Assembly (NCBI GenBank): GCA_003455235.1
Contig: DMRT01000208.1
Coordinates: 1 to 10,359 of the forward strand
Direction: 5' to 3'
From: Chitinophagaceae bacterium
GTDB lineage: Bacteria > Bacteroidota > Bacteroidia > Chitinophagales > Chitinophagaceae
DNA: 10,359 nt
Part shown: positions 1 through 6,205 of the stretch, in pieces
Layout of the letters: every line of letters begins with the position of its first letter
Numbering within the stretch: position 1 is the stretch's first letter
The notes under the pieces: generated by a model
What the model was told of the DNA's origin: nothing
Databases searched by the model: none
Seen by the model: the letters and a program-made list of their open reading frames with translations, nothing else
Translations under genes and position numbers: made by a program

Positions 1-608
1 CCGAGTTTATTTTCTTTTTTACCACCGCTGAAGCCGGGCGTTCCTCTTTCCACAATAAAAGCCGTTGCATTATCCTTTGTTCTTGGTTCCCCCGTGCGGC
101 AGATAACCACCGCCACATCGCCGCTTTTACCGTGTGTGATCCAGTTCTTGGTTCCATTGATCACCCAGTCGTTTCCATCCTTCACCGCGGTTGTTTTCAT
201 ATTGCCGGCATCGCTCCCGGTGTTGGCTTCTGTAAGCCCCCAGGCACCAATGTGTTCGGCTGCGGCCAGTTTCGGCAGGTATTTTTTCTTTTGTTCTTCA
301 CTGCCAAAACTCAGGATATGACCAGTGCAAAGCGAATTATGCGCCGCCAGGGAAAGGCCCACAGAACCACACACTTTGGAAATTTCCTGGATGATGGCAC
401 TGTATTCATAATATCCCAGTCCGCTGCCCCCGTACTGCTCGGGAACCAATACGCCCATCAGTCCCAGCTTACCCATTTCCTTGAATACCTGTACAGGAAA
501 TTCCTGGCTTTCATCCCAGTCCATTAAATGGGGTTTGATGTGCTGGTTGGCAAAATCACGGGCAGTCTGGGCCACCTGCTCAGTCAGTTCAGTTGTTTCG
601 AAATTCAT
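1..608 (-). CDS. acyl-CoA dehydrogenase, N-terminal part (runs off the window)
   Basis: This is an FAD-dependent acyl-CoA dehydrogenase, which introduces the alpha-beta double bond into acyl-CoA thioesters in fatty acid or branched-chain amino acid breakdown in the cytoplasm. The reverse strand from the ATG at 608-606 reads 202 codons without a stop to the window edge, about half of a usual 380-residue enzyme. Residues about 5-118 match the alpha-helical N-terminal domain (LGLMGVLVPEQYGGSGLG near 48-65). The family signature GLTEANTGSD is at 124-133, and the flavin-contacting NGTKNWITHG is at 151-160. The C-terminal domain with the catalytic glutamate lies outside, so chain-length specificity cannot be judged. 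It follows the HHH gene on the same strand after 56 bp. A near-match to the -7 box, one T short (minus-strand TATTTTG at 637-631), may give it its own promoter. The family is certain, the substrate unknown. Confidence 0.95.
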   Translation of the reverse strand, partial: MNFETTELTEQVAQTARDFANQHIKPHLMDWDESQEFPVQVFKEMGKLGLMGVLVPEQYGGSGLGYYEYSAIIQEISKVCGSVGLSLAAHNSLCTGHILSFGSEEQKKKYLPKLAAAEHIGAWGLTEANTGSDAGNMKTTAVKDGNDWVINGTKNWITHGKSGDVAVVICRTGEPRTKDNATAFIVERGTPGFSGGKKENKL

Positions 609-664
609 ATAGCGCAATCAATTAGGGGCGCAAAATACAGAATTTTAAAATATGGGCTGGCTGA

Positions 665-1693
665 CTACCGTACGGTGAGATATGGTTGCAGTTTATTGAA
701 CAGGTCGGCATTGATAATCATGATGTTTTTAAGTTCATCCACCGCACTAAAATTTCCATGCTGGTTGCGGTACTGAATAATGGCATTGGCAATGGCATAG
801 CGGATATAAGGATGTATTTTGAGTTCGTCGGGGCCCGCCGTATTGATGTTCAGTTGTTTTAGGGATGCATTGCTGATCCTCAACCGGTCTTTTATTTTCT
901 GAAAGGTGGAATCGGGTAACCCATAAGTTTCCGCCACCTGGCTAACGGAATAAAACCCTCCGAGCTTATCCCGGAAGGCAATGATGCGGTTGGCCAGTTT
1001 GCTTCCGATGCCGGGCAGGGCGATCAATGCAGCGGTATCGGCCGTGTTGATATCAATGGGGTTTTTTGCATAAGAATTTTTTTCGCCCGCTTGTGCAATT
1101 TGCCGGTCCGTAAAAACCGCTTCATTCTCTTTTCGTTTTTCTATCCGTACATACGGAAGTAACCGGCTCACTTCGTCTTTATGCAGCCCCCATATCTTAC
1201 TGATGTCTTCGGGCTTGTAAAACCACCCTCCTTTTGACAAATAGTTTTGAATGGTTTGTGCTGTTTTTTCCCGTATGCCCAGTTTTATCCATCCTTCGGC
1301 AGGCAGGGTATTGGGATCAAAATAAAACAATGTGCCTTTTGAAGTGCTGCTGTAATTCGTTCTTTCCGGGGAGGCGTAAGATACCGGGTCGCTGTTATCC
1401 TCATACCCACTTTGCCGGGTGCCCGGGCTATCCTGTTTTATTTTCAGTGCGGCAATTTCGTTTTCAAATAGTGCATGGCTGTATTTTTTTTCAGGAATAA
1501 AATAAGGAAACAGGAAGGGAAGGAACACCAGCAACATAACCAGCACCAGCAGGAAGACAACACCCACCCGTTCCTTCCGGGTGAATGTAAAATAGGCCGC
1601 TATATATTTCCGGAACCCTGACACCCGTCCAAAATAGAAATTTCTGCTGCCGGGTTCAGGGGTAAAAGAACACAACCCGCTGATGAATTTCAC
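665..1693 (-). CDS. membrane-anchored protein with three helix-hairpin-helix (ComEA-like) modules
   Basis: The protein has 342 residues from the GTG at 1693. One hydrophobic segment at about 43-66 (VGVVFLLVLVMLLVFLPFLF) follows a basic stretch (FTRKER). A low-complexity polar linker (about 85-120) leads to three helix-hairpin-helix modules at about 124-184, 212-273 and 281-341. The middle one is canonical (DINTADTAALIALPGIG, then ANRIIAFRDKLGGF); the first and third have degenerate hairpins. Such modules bind DNA non-specifically, as in ComEA of natural transformation. The positive-inside rule places the modules in the periplasm, if the segment is not cleaved. The first 23 residues look unlike the family. 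A GTG at 1624 would start just before FRKYIAAYFTFTRKER, where I expect family members to begin, so the true start may be 1624. A role in DNA uptake is inference; no other competence gene is visible here. Confidence 0.85.
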   Translation of the reverse strand: MKFISGLCSFTPEPGSRNFYFGRVSGFRKYIAAYFTFTRKERVGVVFLLVLVMLLVFLPFLFPYFIPEKKYSHALFENEIAALKIKQDSPGTRQSGYEDNSDPVSYASPERTNYSSTSKGTLFYFDPNTLPAEGWIKLGIREKTAQTIQNYLSKGGWFYKPEDISKIWGLHKDEVSRLLPYVRIEKRKENEAVFTDRQIAQAGEKNSYAKNPIDINTADTAALIALPGIGSKLANRIIAFRDKLGGFYSVSQVAETYGLPDSTFQKIKDRLRISNASLKQLNINTAGPDELKIHPYIRYAIANAIIQYRNQHGNFSAVDELKNIMIINADLFNKLQPYLTVR

Positions 1694-1743
1694 CTAATAA
1701 GCTGAATGATGTTTACTTGGTTTGCAACAACAGCCGGCAGCCA

Positions 1744-2004
1744 ATGAAGATGGTTATTGAAATATTGATCGGTATTACCTGCATATATGCCATTCTTGTG
1801 CAGCTCCTGCGCATCATCTGGCTGTACTTTCCTTCTTTTATCCACCGCACGAGGGTATACAAGGTAAAAGAGCCGGTCAAGATGGAGATGCTCTTATACT
1901 TTGTATTAGCCATTGTGGTGATGAGCTATTTCATTTTTATTACCGTTACCAAAACGGTACAAACCGGCATTCAGCCTGCAGAGCCGGGAGGTTTATTCAG
2001 ATAG
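1744..2004 (+). CDS. small two-TM membrane protein, function unknown
   Basis: The ATG at 1744 opens an 86-residue reading frame with two clear hydrophobic segments, at about residues 4-27 (VIEILIGITCIYAILVQLLR) and 48-69 (MLLYFVLAIVVMSYFIFITV). They are joined by a short basic loop containing RTRVYKVKEPVK, with a polar tail ending in GGLFR. The loop charge favours a cytoplasmic loop, with both ends outside. An upstream TTG at 1717 is in frame but adds polar residues before the first segment, so I prefer the ATG. The gene diverges from the HHH gene with 50 bp between starts. Its last 12 bases overlap the 3' end of the opposing phosphodiesterase gene. I do not recognise the family. The hydrophobic pattern and consistent codon use argue that it is real; the opposite-strand frame over 1713-1913 is less convincing. 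Confidence 0.6.
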   Translation: MKMVIEILIGITCIYAILVQLLRIIWLYFPSFIHRTRVYKVKEPVKMEMLLYFVLAIVVMSYFIFITVTKTVQTGIQPAEPGGLFR

Positions 2005-2769
2005 TTCCAATCCATCCCAGGCAAGTTCAATCCCACGTGGCAGGATGGCATTCACCTCCTCATGTCTTCCTATCTGGTGGCTCATGTGTGTGAAGTAAGC
2101 ATTGGGAACTTCCAGTTCCTTTACCAGCGCCACAGCTTCATCGAGGGTGAAGTGAGAAATATGCGCTTCTTTGCGGAGCGCATTCAACACCATGGTGCGG
2201 CTGCCCCTGATCTTATCCTTTTCTTCTTCATCTATACGGTTGGCATCGGTGATATAGGTAAAATTGCCGAAGCGGAAGCCCAGCACCGGCATTTTTAAAT
2301 GCCATACCTGTATGGGTATTACCGGTATGTCGCCAATAACAAATGGAGACAAGTCAATCGTATTCAGGTTGAGGCTGGGAATACCCGGGTATTTTTTATC
2401 GGAGAAGGCATAAGCAAATTCATGTTTTATGGATTCTTCGGTAAGCGAATTGGCGTATATATCCATCGGCTTCTGCTGAAAGAAATTAAAGGCACGCACA
2501 TCATCCAGGCCTGCCAGGTGGTCCTTATGAGGGTGTGTAAAAAGTATCGCATCCAGTTTTTTTACCCCGGCCCGCAGCATCTGGTACCGGAAATCGGGGG
2601 TGGTATCCACCACGATGCTGGTATAGGCACTCTGCACCAGGATACTTGAGCGAAGGCGTTTATCTTTTTTATCGGGAGAGGTACATACTGCACAACTGCA
2701 GGCGATCATGGGCACACCGCTGCTGGTACCGGTACCCAGGAAGGTTATTTTTAACGGGGGGCATTGCAT
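1993..2769 (-). CDS. PhnP-like MBL-fold metallo-hydrolase (cyclic phosphodiesterase family)
   Basis: This 258-residue metallo-beta-lactamase-fold enzyme is of the PhnP / phosphoribosyl 1,2-cyclic phosphate phosphodiesterase type. Visible motifs: the N-terminal FLGTGTSSGVP (10-20); CSCAVC (C24, C26, C29), matching the CxCxxC of the structural zinc site of E. coli PhnP; the di-metal HPHKDH (H79, H81, D83, H84); H157 in VWHLKMPVLGFRFG; D175 in YITDA; the PhnP-like HISHFTLDEA (203-212); and THMSH (227-231). All expected ligands are present, so it should be a catalytically competent cytoplasmic phosphodiesterase. PhnP acts in C-P lyase phosphonate breakdown, but no phn genes are near, so the substrate may differ. 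It lies 48 bp downstream of the 89-residue protein on the same strand. A minus-strand TATTTTTG sits 4 bp before the ATG, which could give a nearly leaderless transcript. Confidence 0.9.
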   Translation of the reverse strand: MQCPPLKITFLGTGTSSGVPMIACSCAVCTSPDKKDKRLRSSILVQSAYTSIVVDTTPDFRYQMLRAGVKKLDAILFTHPHKDHLAGLDDVRAFNFFQQKPMDIYANSLTEESIKHEFAYAFSDKKYPGIPSLNLNTIDLSPFVIGDIPVIPIQVWHLKMPVLGFRFGNFTYITDANRIDEEEKDKIRGSRTMVLNALRKEAHISHFTLDEAVALVKELEVPNAYFTHMSHQIGRHEEVNAILPRGIELAWDGLELSE

Positions 2770-2773
2770 TGGG

Positions 2774-2781
2774 CAAAAATA
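2774..2781 (-). promoter_or_regulatory. candidate Bacteroidota -7 box (TATTTTTG) at the phosphodiesterase start
   Basis: The minus strand reads TATTTTTG, an exact match to the Bacteroidota -7 consensus TAnnTTTG. It ends only 4 bases before the ATG at 2769, so transcription would begin at or beside the start codon. I see no TTG at the expected -33 distance, so this rests on one element only. Confidence 0.35.
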
Positions 2782-2817
2782 ATCAATTGCAATGGGTAAA
2801 AACGGACCGGTTATGAT

Positions 2818-3087
2818 TTACCGGCTGGCGCCCACAGTCATCACTTCTTCATACATGTGCTGGCTTTCGTGTGTGAGGGCATCGAAATTTATTTCCAGCT
2901 GGGGCATCAGGTCGATGAGGGTATTGATGCGGCCTTCGGTTTGAAAGAATTTATTGACGACAATGACTTTCTTATTCTGGAGAATGCAGTAGCCGCTCTG
3001 GAACGTTCCTCTTTCATAGCGGATCACATAACCGGCCTCCTCGGCAATCCGTTCAATCTTATCAAGTGTGTGCTGGGTGTATTTCAT
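2818..3087 (-). CDS. small soluble protein of unknown function (89 residues)
   Basis: This complete 89-residue frame runs from the ATG at 3087 to a TAA at 2820-2818. It has an acidic helical N-terminus (LDKIERIAEEAGYVIRYE), then a beta-rich core with GTFQSGYCILQNKKVIVVN (27-45), KFFQTEGRINTLIDLMPQ (46-63) and a short acidic C-terminal helix. There is no signal peptide or membrane segment, so it is probably cytoplasmic. The core resembles small hypothetical proteins I associate with many Bacteroidota genomes, but I know no assigned function or named domain. It lies 81 bp after the porX stop and 48 bp before the phosphodiesterase gene, all on the minus strand. Co-transcription with the phosphodiesterase is plausible. 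I saw no TAnnTTTG match directly before it. Confidence 0.8.
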   Translation of the reverse strand: MKYTQHTLDKIERIAEEAGYVIRYERGTFQSGYCILQNKKVIVVNKFFQTEGRINTLIDLMPQLEINFDALTHESQHMYEEVMTVGASR

Positions 3088-3130
3088 AGTTCAAATCTTT
3101 CGCAACTTCCTTTATTCACGCTTGAATAAA

Positions 3131-3159
3131 AAATAACTTTTTCAACAAACGTTGATAAA
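3131..3159 (-). terminator. possible weak terminator after porX
   Basis: Downstream of the porX stop on the minus strand, TTTATCAAC (3159-3151) can pair with GTTGAAAAA (3146-3138) across a 4-base loop, with one mismatch. A T-rich stretch follows. The stem is AT-rich and weak, and no strong GC hairpin is present, so it may instead be chance or part of an upstream region for the 89-residue protein. Confidence 0.25.
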
Positions 3160-3168
3160 TATACCGGG

Positions 3169-4725
3169 TCATTTATTCGTCATCCGTATCACCGGAACGA
3201 TCATTTCTTCCAGGCTTACCCCGCCATGCTGGAACGTATTGCGGTAGTAGTTGGCAAAATGATTGTAATTATTCGGGTAACACAGGTACAGATCTCCTTT
3301 TGCAAAGATAAACGATGAATTCACATTGGGTACCGGCAGGCCTGCTTCTCTCGGATCCCGGAAAGCAAGCACATCCCTTTGTTCGTAATTCAGGTTGCGG
3401 CCGTGCTTGTAGCGCAGGTTGGCCGTGGTTTGCTTATCACCGATCACTTTTACCGGCGTATTCACCCGCACACTTCCATGATCGGTGGCCATGATCATGG
3501 TGAGTTTTTTATCGGCTACTTTTTTCAGGGCCTGGTGCAGCGGCGAATGGGTGAACCAGCTTTCGGTAATGCTGCGGTAACTGGTTTCATCGCCGGCCAG
3601 TTCTTTAAGCACTTCCATTTCGGTACGGGCATGGCTGAGCATATCCACAAAATTGTATACAATGATGTTGATGTCGTTTGCCAGCATGTTATGGATATTA
3701 TCCACCAGCTTCTGCCCGTCGTTGTTATTGGTGATCTTGGTATACGAGTATTTCAGATCCGCTTTACCCAGTGTTTTCAGCTGTGCCTTGAAAAACTCTT
3801 CTTCAAACAGGTTCTTTCCTCCTTCCTCATCATCGTTTTTCCACTGTACCGGAAATTTTTTCTCAATATCCACCGGCATCATGCCTGCAAAGATGGCATT
3901 GCGTGCATACTGGGTGGCCGTGGGCAGGATGGCATAAAATGTTTCTTCTTCATGAATGCGGAAACTTTCGGAAAAAATGGGCTGTATGGCCTTCCACTGA
4001 TCAAAGCGGAGGTTATCGATCAGTACAAAAAACAGGGGCACGCCCTTCTCAAGATGGGGAAACACTTTAAACTTCATCAGGTTATGACTCATGATGGGAC
4101 TCTCGGTGCTCTTAGGACTTACCCAGGATGCGTAATTCTTTGAGATGAATTTAAAGAACTCTGTATTGGCTTCTGCTTTCTGCGTTTGAAACACTTCCTG
4201 CATTTCCGGGCTGTCGCTCTTTTTCATTTCCAGTTCCCAATAAACAAGTTTCCGGTACAGTTCCATCCACTCGTTATAATCCGGGTTGCTGTTCAAGGCC
4301 ATAAACAGGCTGCGGAACTCCTGCTGGTATGCGGAAGTTGTTTTTTCGGCCACCAGCCGTTTATTGTCGATGATCTTTTTTAAACTCAATAATACCTGGT
4401 TTGGATTTACCGGTTTAATCAGGTAATCGCTGATCTGCGAGCCGATGGCTTCATCCATCAGATTCTCCGCTTCATTCTTGGTGATAAGCACCACCGGCAG
4501 GGTGCTGTTCATTTCCTTTATCTGCTGCAGTGTTTGCAGCCCGGTTATTCCGGGCATGGTTTCATCCAGCAACACCACATCCACAATATTATCTTTTACA
4601 TATTCCACGGCGTCAAAACCATTTGTTTTGGTCTGTACTTCATAGCCTTTCCCTTCCAGGAACATGATTTGTGATGTAAGGCTGTCGATCTCATCATCCA
4701 CCCAGAGTATTTTTGCTACGCTCAT
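3169..4725 (-). CDS. porX: PorX, type IX secretion response regulator with PglZ phosphatase-like domain
   Basis: The 518-residue length equals, to my knowledge, that of Porphyromonas gingivalis PorX. Residues 4-122 form a receiver domain: acidic pocket D10/D11, phospho-acceptor D54 (VVLLDETMPG), switch T82 and K104 (LIKPVNP). A helical linker (about 125-215) leads to a PglZ domain of the alkaline phosphatase superfamily. Its likely metal and active-site residues are D237 (FVLIDNLRFDQW), T271 (LPTATQYARN), D361 and H365 (FVDMLSHA), D415 and H416 (MATDHGS) and H500 (QHGG). In characterised species PorX works with the sensor PorY to control type IX secretion genes, partly through the sigma factor SigP. 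Its PglZ domain is reported to cleave oligonucleotides including cyclic ones. No catalytic residue seems lost. It diverges from the HD gene; its leader carries a heptad array and a candidate -7 box at 4847-4840. Confidence 0.95.
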   Translation of the reverse strand: MSVAKILWVDDEIDSLTSQIMFLEGKGYEVQTKTNGFDAVEYVKDNIVDVVLLDETMPGITGLQTLQQIKEMNSTLPVVLITKNEAENLMDEAIGSQISDYLIKPVNPNQVLLSLKKIIDNKRLVAEKTTSAYQQEFRSLFMALNSNPDYNEWMELYRKLVYWELEMKKSDSPEMQEVFQTQKAEANTEFFKFISKNYASWVSPKSTESPIMSHNLMKFKVFPHLEKGVPLFFVLIDNLRFDQWKAIQPIFSESFRIHEEETFYAILPTATQYARNAIFAGMMPVDIEKKFPVQWKNDDEEGGKNLFEEEFFKAQLKTLGKADLKYSYTKITNNNDGQKLVDNIHNMLANDINIIVYNFVDMLSHARTEMEVLKELAGDETSYRSITESWFTHSPLHQALKKVADKKLTMIMATDHGSVRVNTPVKVIGDKQTTANLRYKHGRNLNYEQRDVLAFRDPREAGLPVPNVNSSFIFAKGDLYLCYPNNYNHFANYYRNTFQHGGVSLEEMIVPVIRMTNK

Positions 4726-4729
4726 AATA

Positions 4730-4764
4730 TGGTTTGTTGTTTGAGGCTTGTGGTTTGAAGTTTG
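4730..4764 (-). repeat. heptad tandem repeat, 5 copies, before porX
   Basis: In the porX sense direction the minus strand reads CAAACTT, CAAACCA, CAAGCCT, CAAACAA, CAAACCA in perfect 7-base phase. TATT and then the porX ATG at 4725 follow. Every copy begins CAA and has C at position 5. The array lies between the candidate porX -7 box and the start codon, so it would be in the 5' untranslated RNA. Confidence 0.75.
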
Positions 4765-4808
4765 GGCGATCCGGCATCCCCGGCTGACCGCAAATGATTT
4801 GAAATAAA

Positions 4809-4871
4809 ATGGTCAGACGGGAGCGTCAGACCAGTCGTACAAATTTAATTTTTTATGATCAGGATGGTCAG
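4809..4871. promoter_or_regulatory. repeated ATGGTCAG / GTCAGAC words between divergent promoters
   Basis: ATGGTCAG occurs at 4809-4816 and again at 4864-4871. GTCAGAC occurs at 4812-4818 and 4825-4831. A reverse-oriented CTGACC is at 4784-4789. These words lie around the candidate -7 boxes of porX (minus) and the HD gene (plus), where an operator could sit. The words are short and chance remains possible. Confidence 0.25.
4840..4847 (-). promoter_or_regulatory. candidate -7 box of porX (TAAATTTG)
   Basis: The minus strand reads TAAATTTG, matching TAnnTTTG. Transcription from here would leave a leader of about 100 bases containing the heptad array. No clear TTG is seen at the -33 distance. 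Confidence 0.4.
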
Positions 4872-4878
4872 CTTTATT

Positions 4879-4886
4879 TAGCTTTG
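4879..4886 (+). promoter_or_regulatory. candidate -7 box of the HD gene (TAGCTTTG)
   Basis: TAGCTTTG matches TAnnTTTG and lies about 65 bases before the ATG at 4952. This places the heptad array at 4929-4949 inside the leader. There is no convincing TTG at the -33 distance. Confidence 0.4.
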
Positions 4887-4928
4887 TACATCTTTTAACA
4901 AAATAAACGGTTTGTGCTGCACTTACTT

Positions 4929-4949
4929 CTAACCACAAACCACTAACCT
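4929..4949 (+). repeat. heptad tandem repeat, 3 copies, before the HD gene
   Basis: CTAACCA, CAAACCA and CTAACCT follow each other in 7-base phase, then GA, then the ATG at 4952. The preceding seven bases (CTTACTT, 4922-4928) could be a decayed fourth copy. Orientation relative to the gene, phase and distance to the start codon match the arrays before porX and lpxD. Confidence 0.65.
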
Positions 4950-4951
4950 GA

Positions 4952-6136
4952 ATGCCTTTCCGAAAAATAATCAACGACCCGGTGTATGGTTTTATTACCA
5001 TCGATGATGAATTAATCAACCAGGTCATCATACATCCCTTCTTTCAGCGCCTGCGCCGTATTAATCAAATGGCCATGGCCAGCCTGGTTTACCCGGGAGC
5101 CGTACACAGCCGGCTGCACCATGCCCTGGGTGCCTACCACCTTATGTGCAATGCGCTGAATGAGTTGAAAGGCAAGGGAGCCGATATCAGCGCCGCGGAA
5201 GAACAGGCAGCCAAAATCGCCATCCTTTTGCACGACGTGGGTCATGGACCCTTCAGTCATGCCCTGGAACACGTGCTGATCGAAGGCATGCACCATGAAA
5301 AGATATCGCTGATGATCATGGAAGAACTGAATAAACAGTTCAACGGCCGGCTGCAGCTTGCATTGGATATATTCACGGATAAATACCCGAAAAAATTTCT
5401 TTACCAGCTCATCAGCGGGCAACTGGATGTAGACCGGATGGATTACCTCACCCGTGACAGTTTTTTTACCGGTGTTCACGAAGGCGTGATCGCTTACGAC
5501 CGCATACTGAAGATGCTGACGGTTTATAACGGCGAACTGATGGTGGAGGAAAAAGGCATTTACTCCATCGAAAAATTCCTGGTGGCCCGCCGGCTTATGT
5601 ACTGGCAGGTGTACCTGCATAAAACGGTGCTTTGCGCCGAGCAGATGCTGAAGCAGATCATCAAACGGGCCAAATACCTGAAAGCCGCCACACAAAAACC
5701 CCTGGATAATTTTATCAACCAGCCCATTCATACCGTAACCCTCGAAGAGTTTTGCCGGCTGGACGATGTTGACCTGCTGGCTGCCATTAAAGGATGGAGT
5801 AATCACGAAGACAAGGTGCTGGCCACCCTTTGCCGGGGTATCATTAACCGGCAACTGCTGAAAGTGCAGTACCTGGCTGCACCCGCTGATGGAAAACTGG
5901 TGGAGGAGAAGATAAAAGATGCATGCACAAAGCTGCAGCTGTCAGCAGAAGAAGCTTCGTGGCTGGTATTTGCCGGCGATGTAACCAGCAGCACCTACGA
6001 TCCCGGCAAGGAACATATCCATATCCTGTTCAAAAACGGGGAGGTAAAGGATATTTCTGAAGTAGACAATGCCCTGATCAATCAAAACCTGATGGGCTCT
6101 GTTAAAAAATATTACATTTGTTATCCAAGAATATAG
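4952..6136 (+). CDS. HD-domain phosphohydrolase, SAMHD1/dGTPase-like
   Basis: This 394-residue cytoplasmic protein has the H...HD...D metal set of the HD superfamily, in the arrangement seen in SAMHD1 and related dNTP triphosphohydrolases: H57 in HSRLHHALG, H94-D95 in LLHDVGHGPFSHALEH, and D161 in GQLDVDRMDYLTRDS. H103 and H107 correspond to the extra active-site histidines of that group. It begins FRKIINDPVYGFITI, typical of this bacterial subgroup (COG1078-like). The likely reaction is hydrolysis of dNTPs or related nucleotides; the substrate is not determined. It is divergent from porX. lpxD follows on the same strand after 69 bp, so the two may be partly co-transcribed. A candidate lpxD -7 box lies inside the end of this gene. 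The ATG at 4952 is supported by the conserved N-terminus starting directly there. Confidence 0.92.
   Translation: MPFRKIINDPVYGFITIDDELINQVIIHPFFQRLRRINQMAMASLVYPGAVHSRLHHALGAYHLMCNALNELKGKGADISAAEEQAAKIAILLHDVGHGPFSHALEHVLIEGMHHEKISLMIMEELNKQFNGRLQLALDIFTDKYPKKFLYQLISGQLDVDRMDYLTRDSFFTGVHEGVIAYDRILKMLTVYNGELMVEEKGIYSIEKFLVARRLMYWQVYLHKTVLCAEQMLKQIIKRAKYLKAATQKPLDNFINQPIHTVTLEEFCRLDDVDLLAAIKGWSNHEDKVLATLCRGIINRQLLKVQYLAAPADGKLVEEKIKDACTKLQLSAEEASWLVFAGDVTSSTYDPGKEHIHILFKNGEVKDISEVDNALINQNLMGSVKKYYICYPRI
6113..6120 (+). promoter_or_regulatory. candidate -7 box of lpxD (TACATTTG)
   Basis: TACATTTG matches TAnnTTTG within the last codons of the HD gene, about 85 bases before the lpxD ATG. It would put the lpxD heptad array in the 5' leader. 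The -33 element is not evident. Confidence 0.35.
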
Positions 6137-6153
6137 CCATGTGGTTCATGGAC

Positions 6154-6202
6154 AATACCATTAACTATTAACCATGAACTATGAACCATTAACCATTGAC
6201 CG
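6154..6202 (+). repeat. heptad tandem repeat, 6-7 copies, before lpxD
   Basis: After a decayed AATACCA come TTAACTA, TTAACCA, TGAACTA, TGAACCA, TTAACCA and TTGACCG in unbroken 7-base phase, then ACT and the lpxD ATG at 6206. C is at position 5 in all. A reverse-oriented copy (TGGTTCA, 6142-6148) lies just upstream. GTTCATGG (6144-6151) can pair with CCATGAAC (6172-6179), or TGGTTCAT (6142-6149) with ATGAACCA (6181-6188). Confidence 0.8.
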
Positions 6203-6205
6203 ACT

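Noticed and set aside
132..527. Plus-strand frame opposite the acyl-CoA dehydrogenase
   Set aside because: The minus strand carries the unmistakable dehydrogenase signature motifs over this stretch.
1713..1913. Minus-strand frame opposite the small two-TM protein
   Set aside because: It is less convincing than the plus-strand frame: no clear domain, and it crowds the HHH gene start. Only one of the two can well be real.
3150..3159. DnaA-box-like TTTATCAACG on the minus strand
   Set aside because: It is a single copy that departs from TTATCCACA at key positions, with no cluster of boxes or AT-rich unwinding region typical of an origin.
3379..4143. Long open frame on the plus strand opposite porX
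   Set aside because: It lies wholly antisense to a full-length, motif-complete porX. Its translation is rich in His, Phe and Cys with no recognisable domain.
5012..5854. Long open frame on the minus strand opposite the HD gene
   Set aside because: It is antisense to a gene with an intact HD motif set. Its composition is that of a reverse-strand shadow and no domain is seen.
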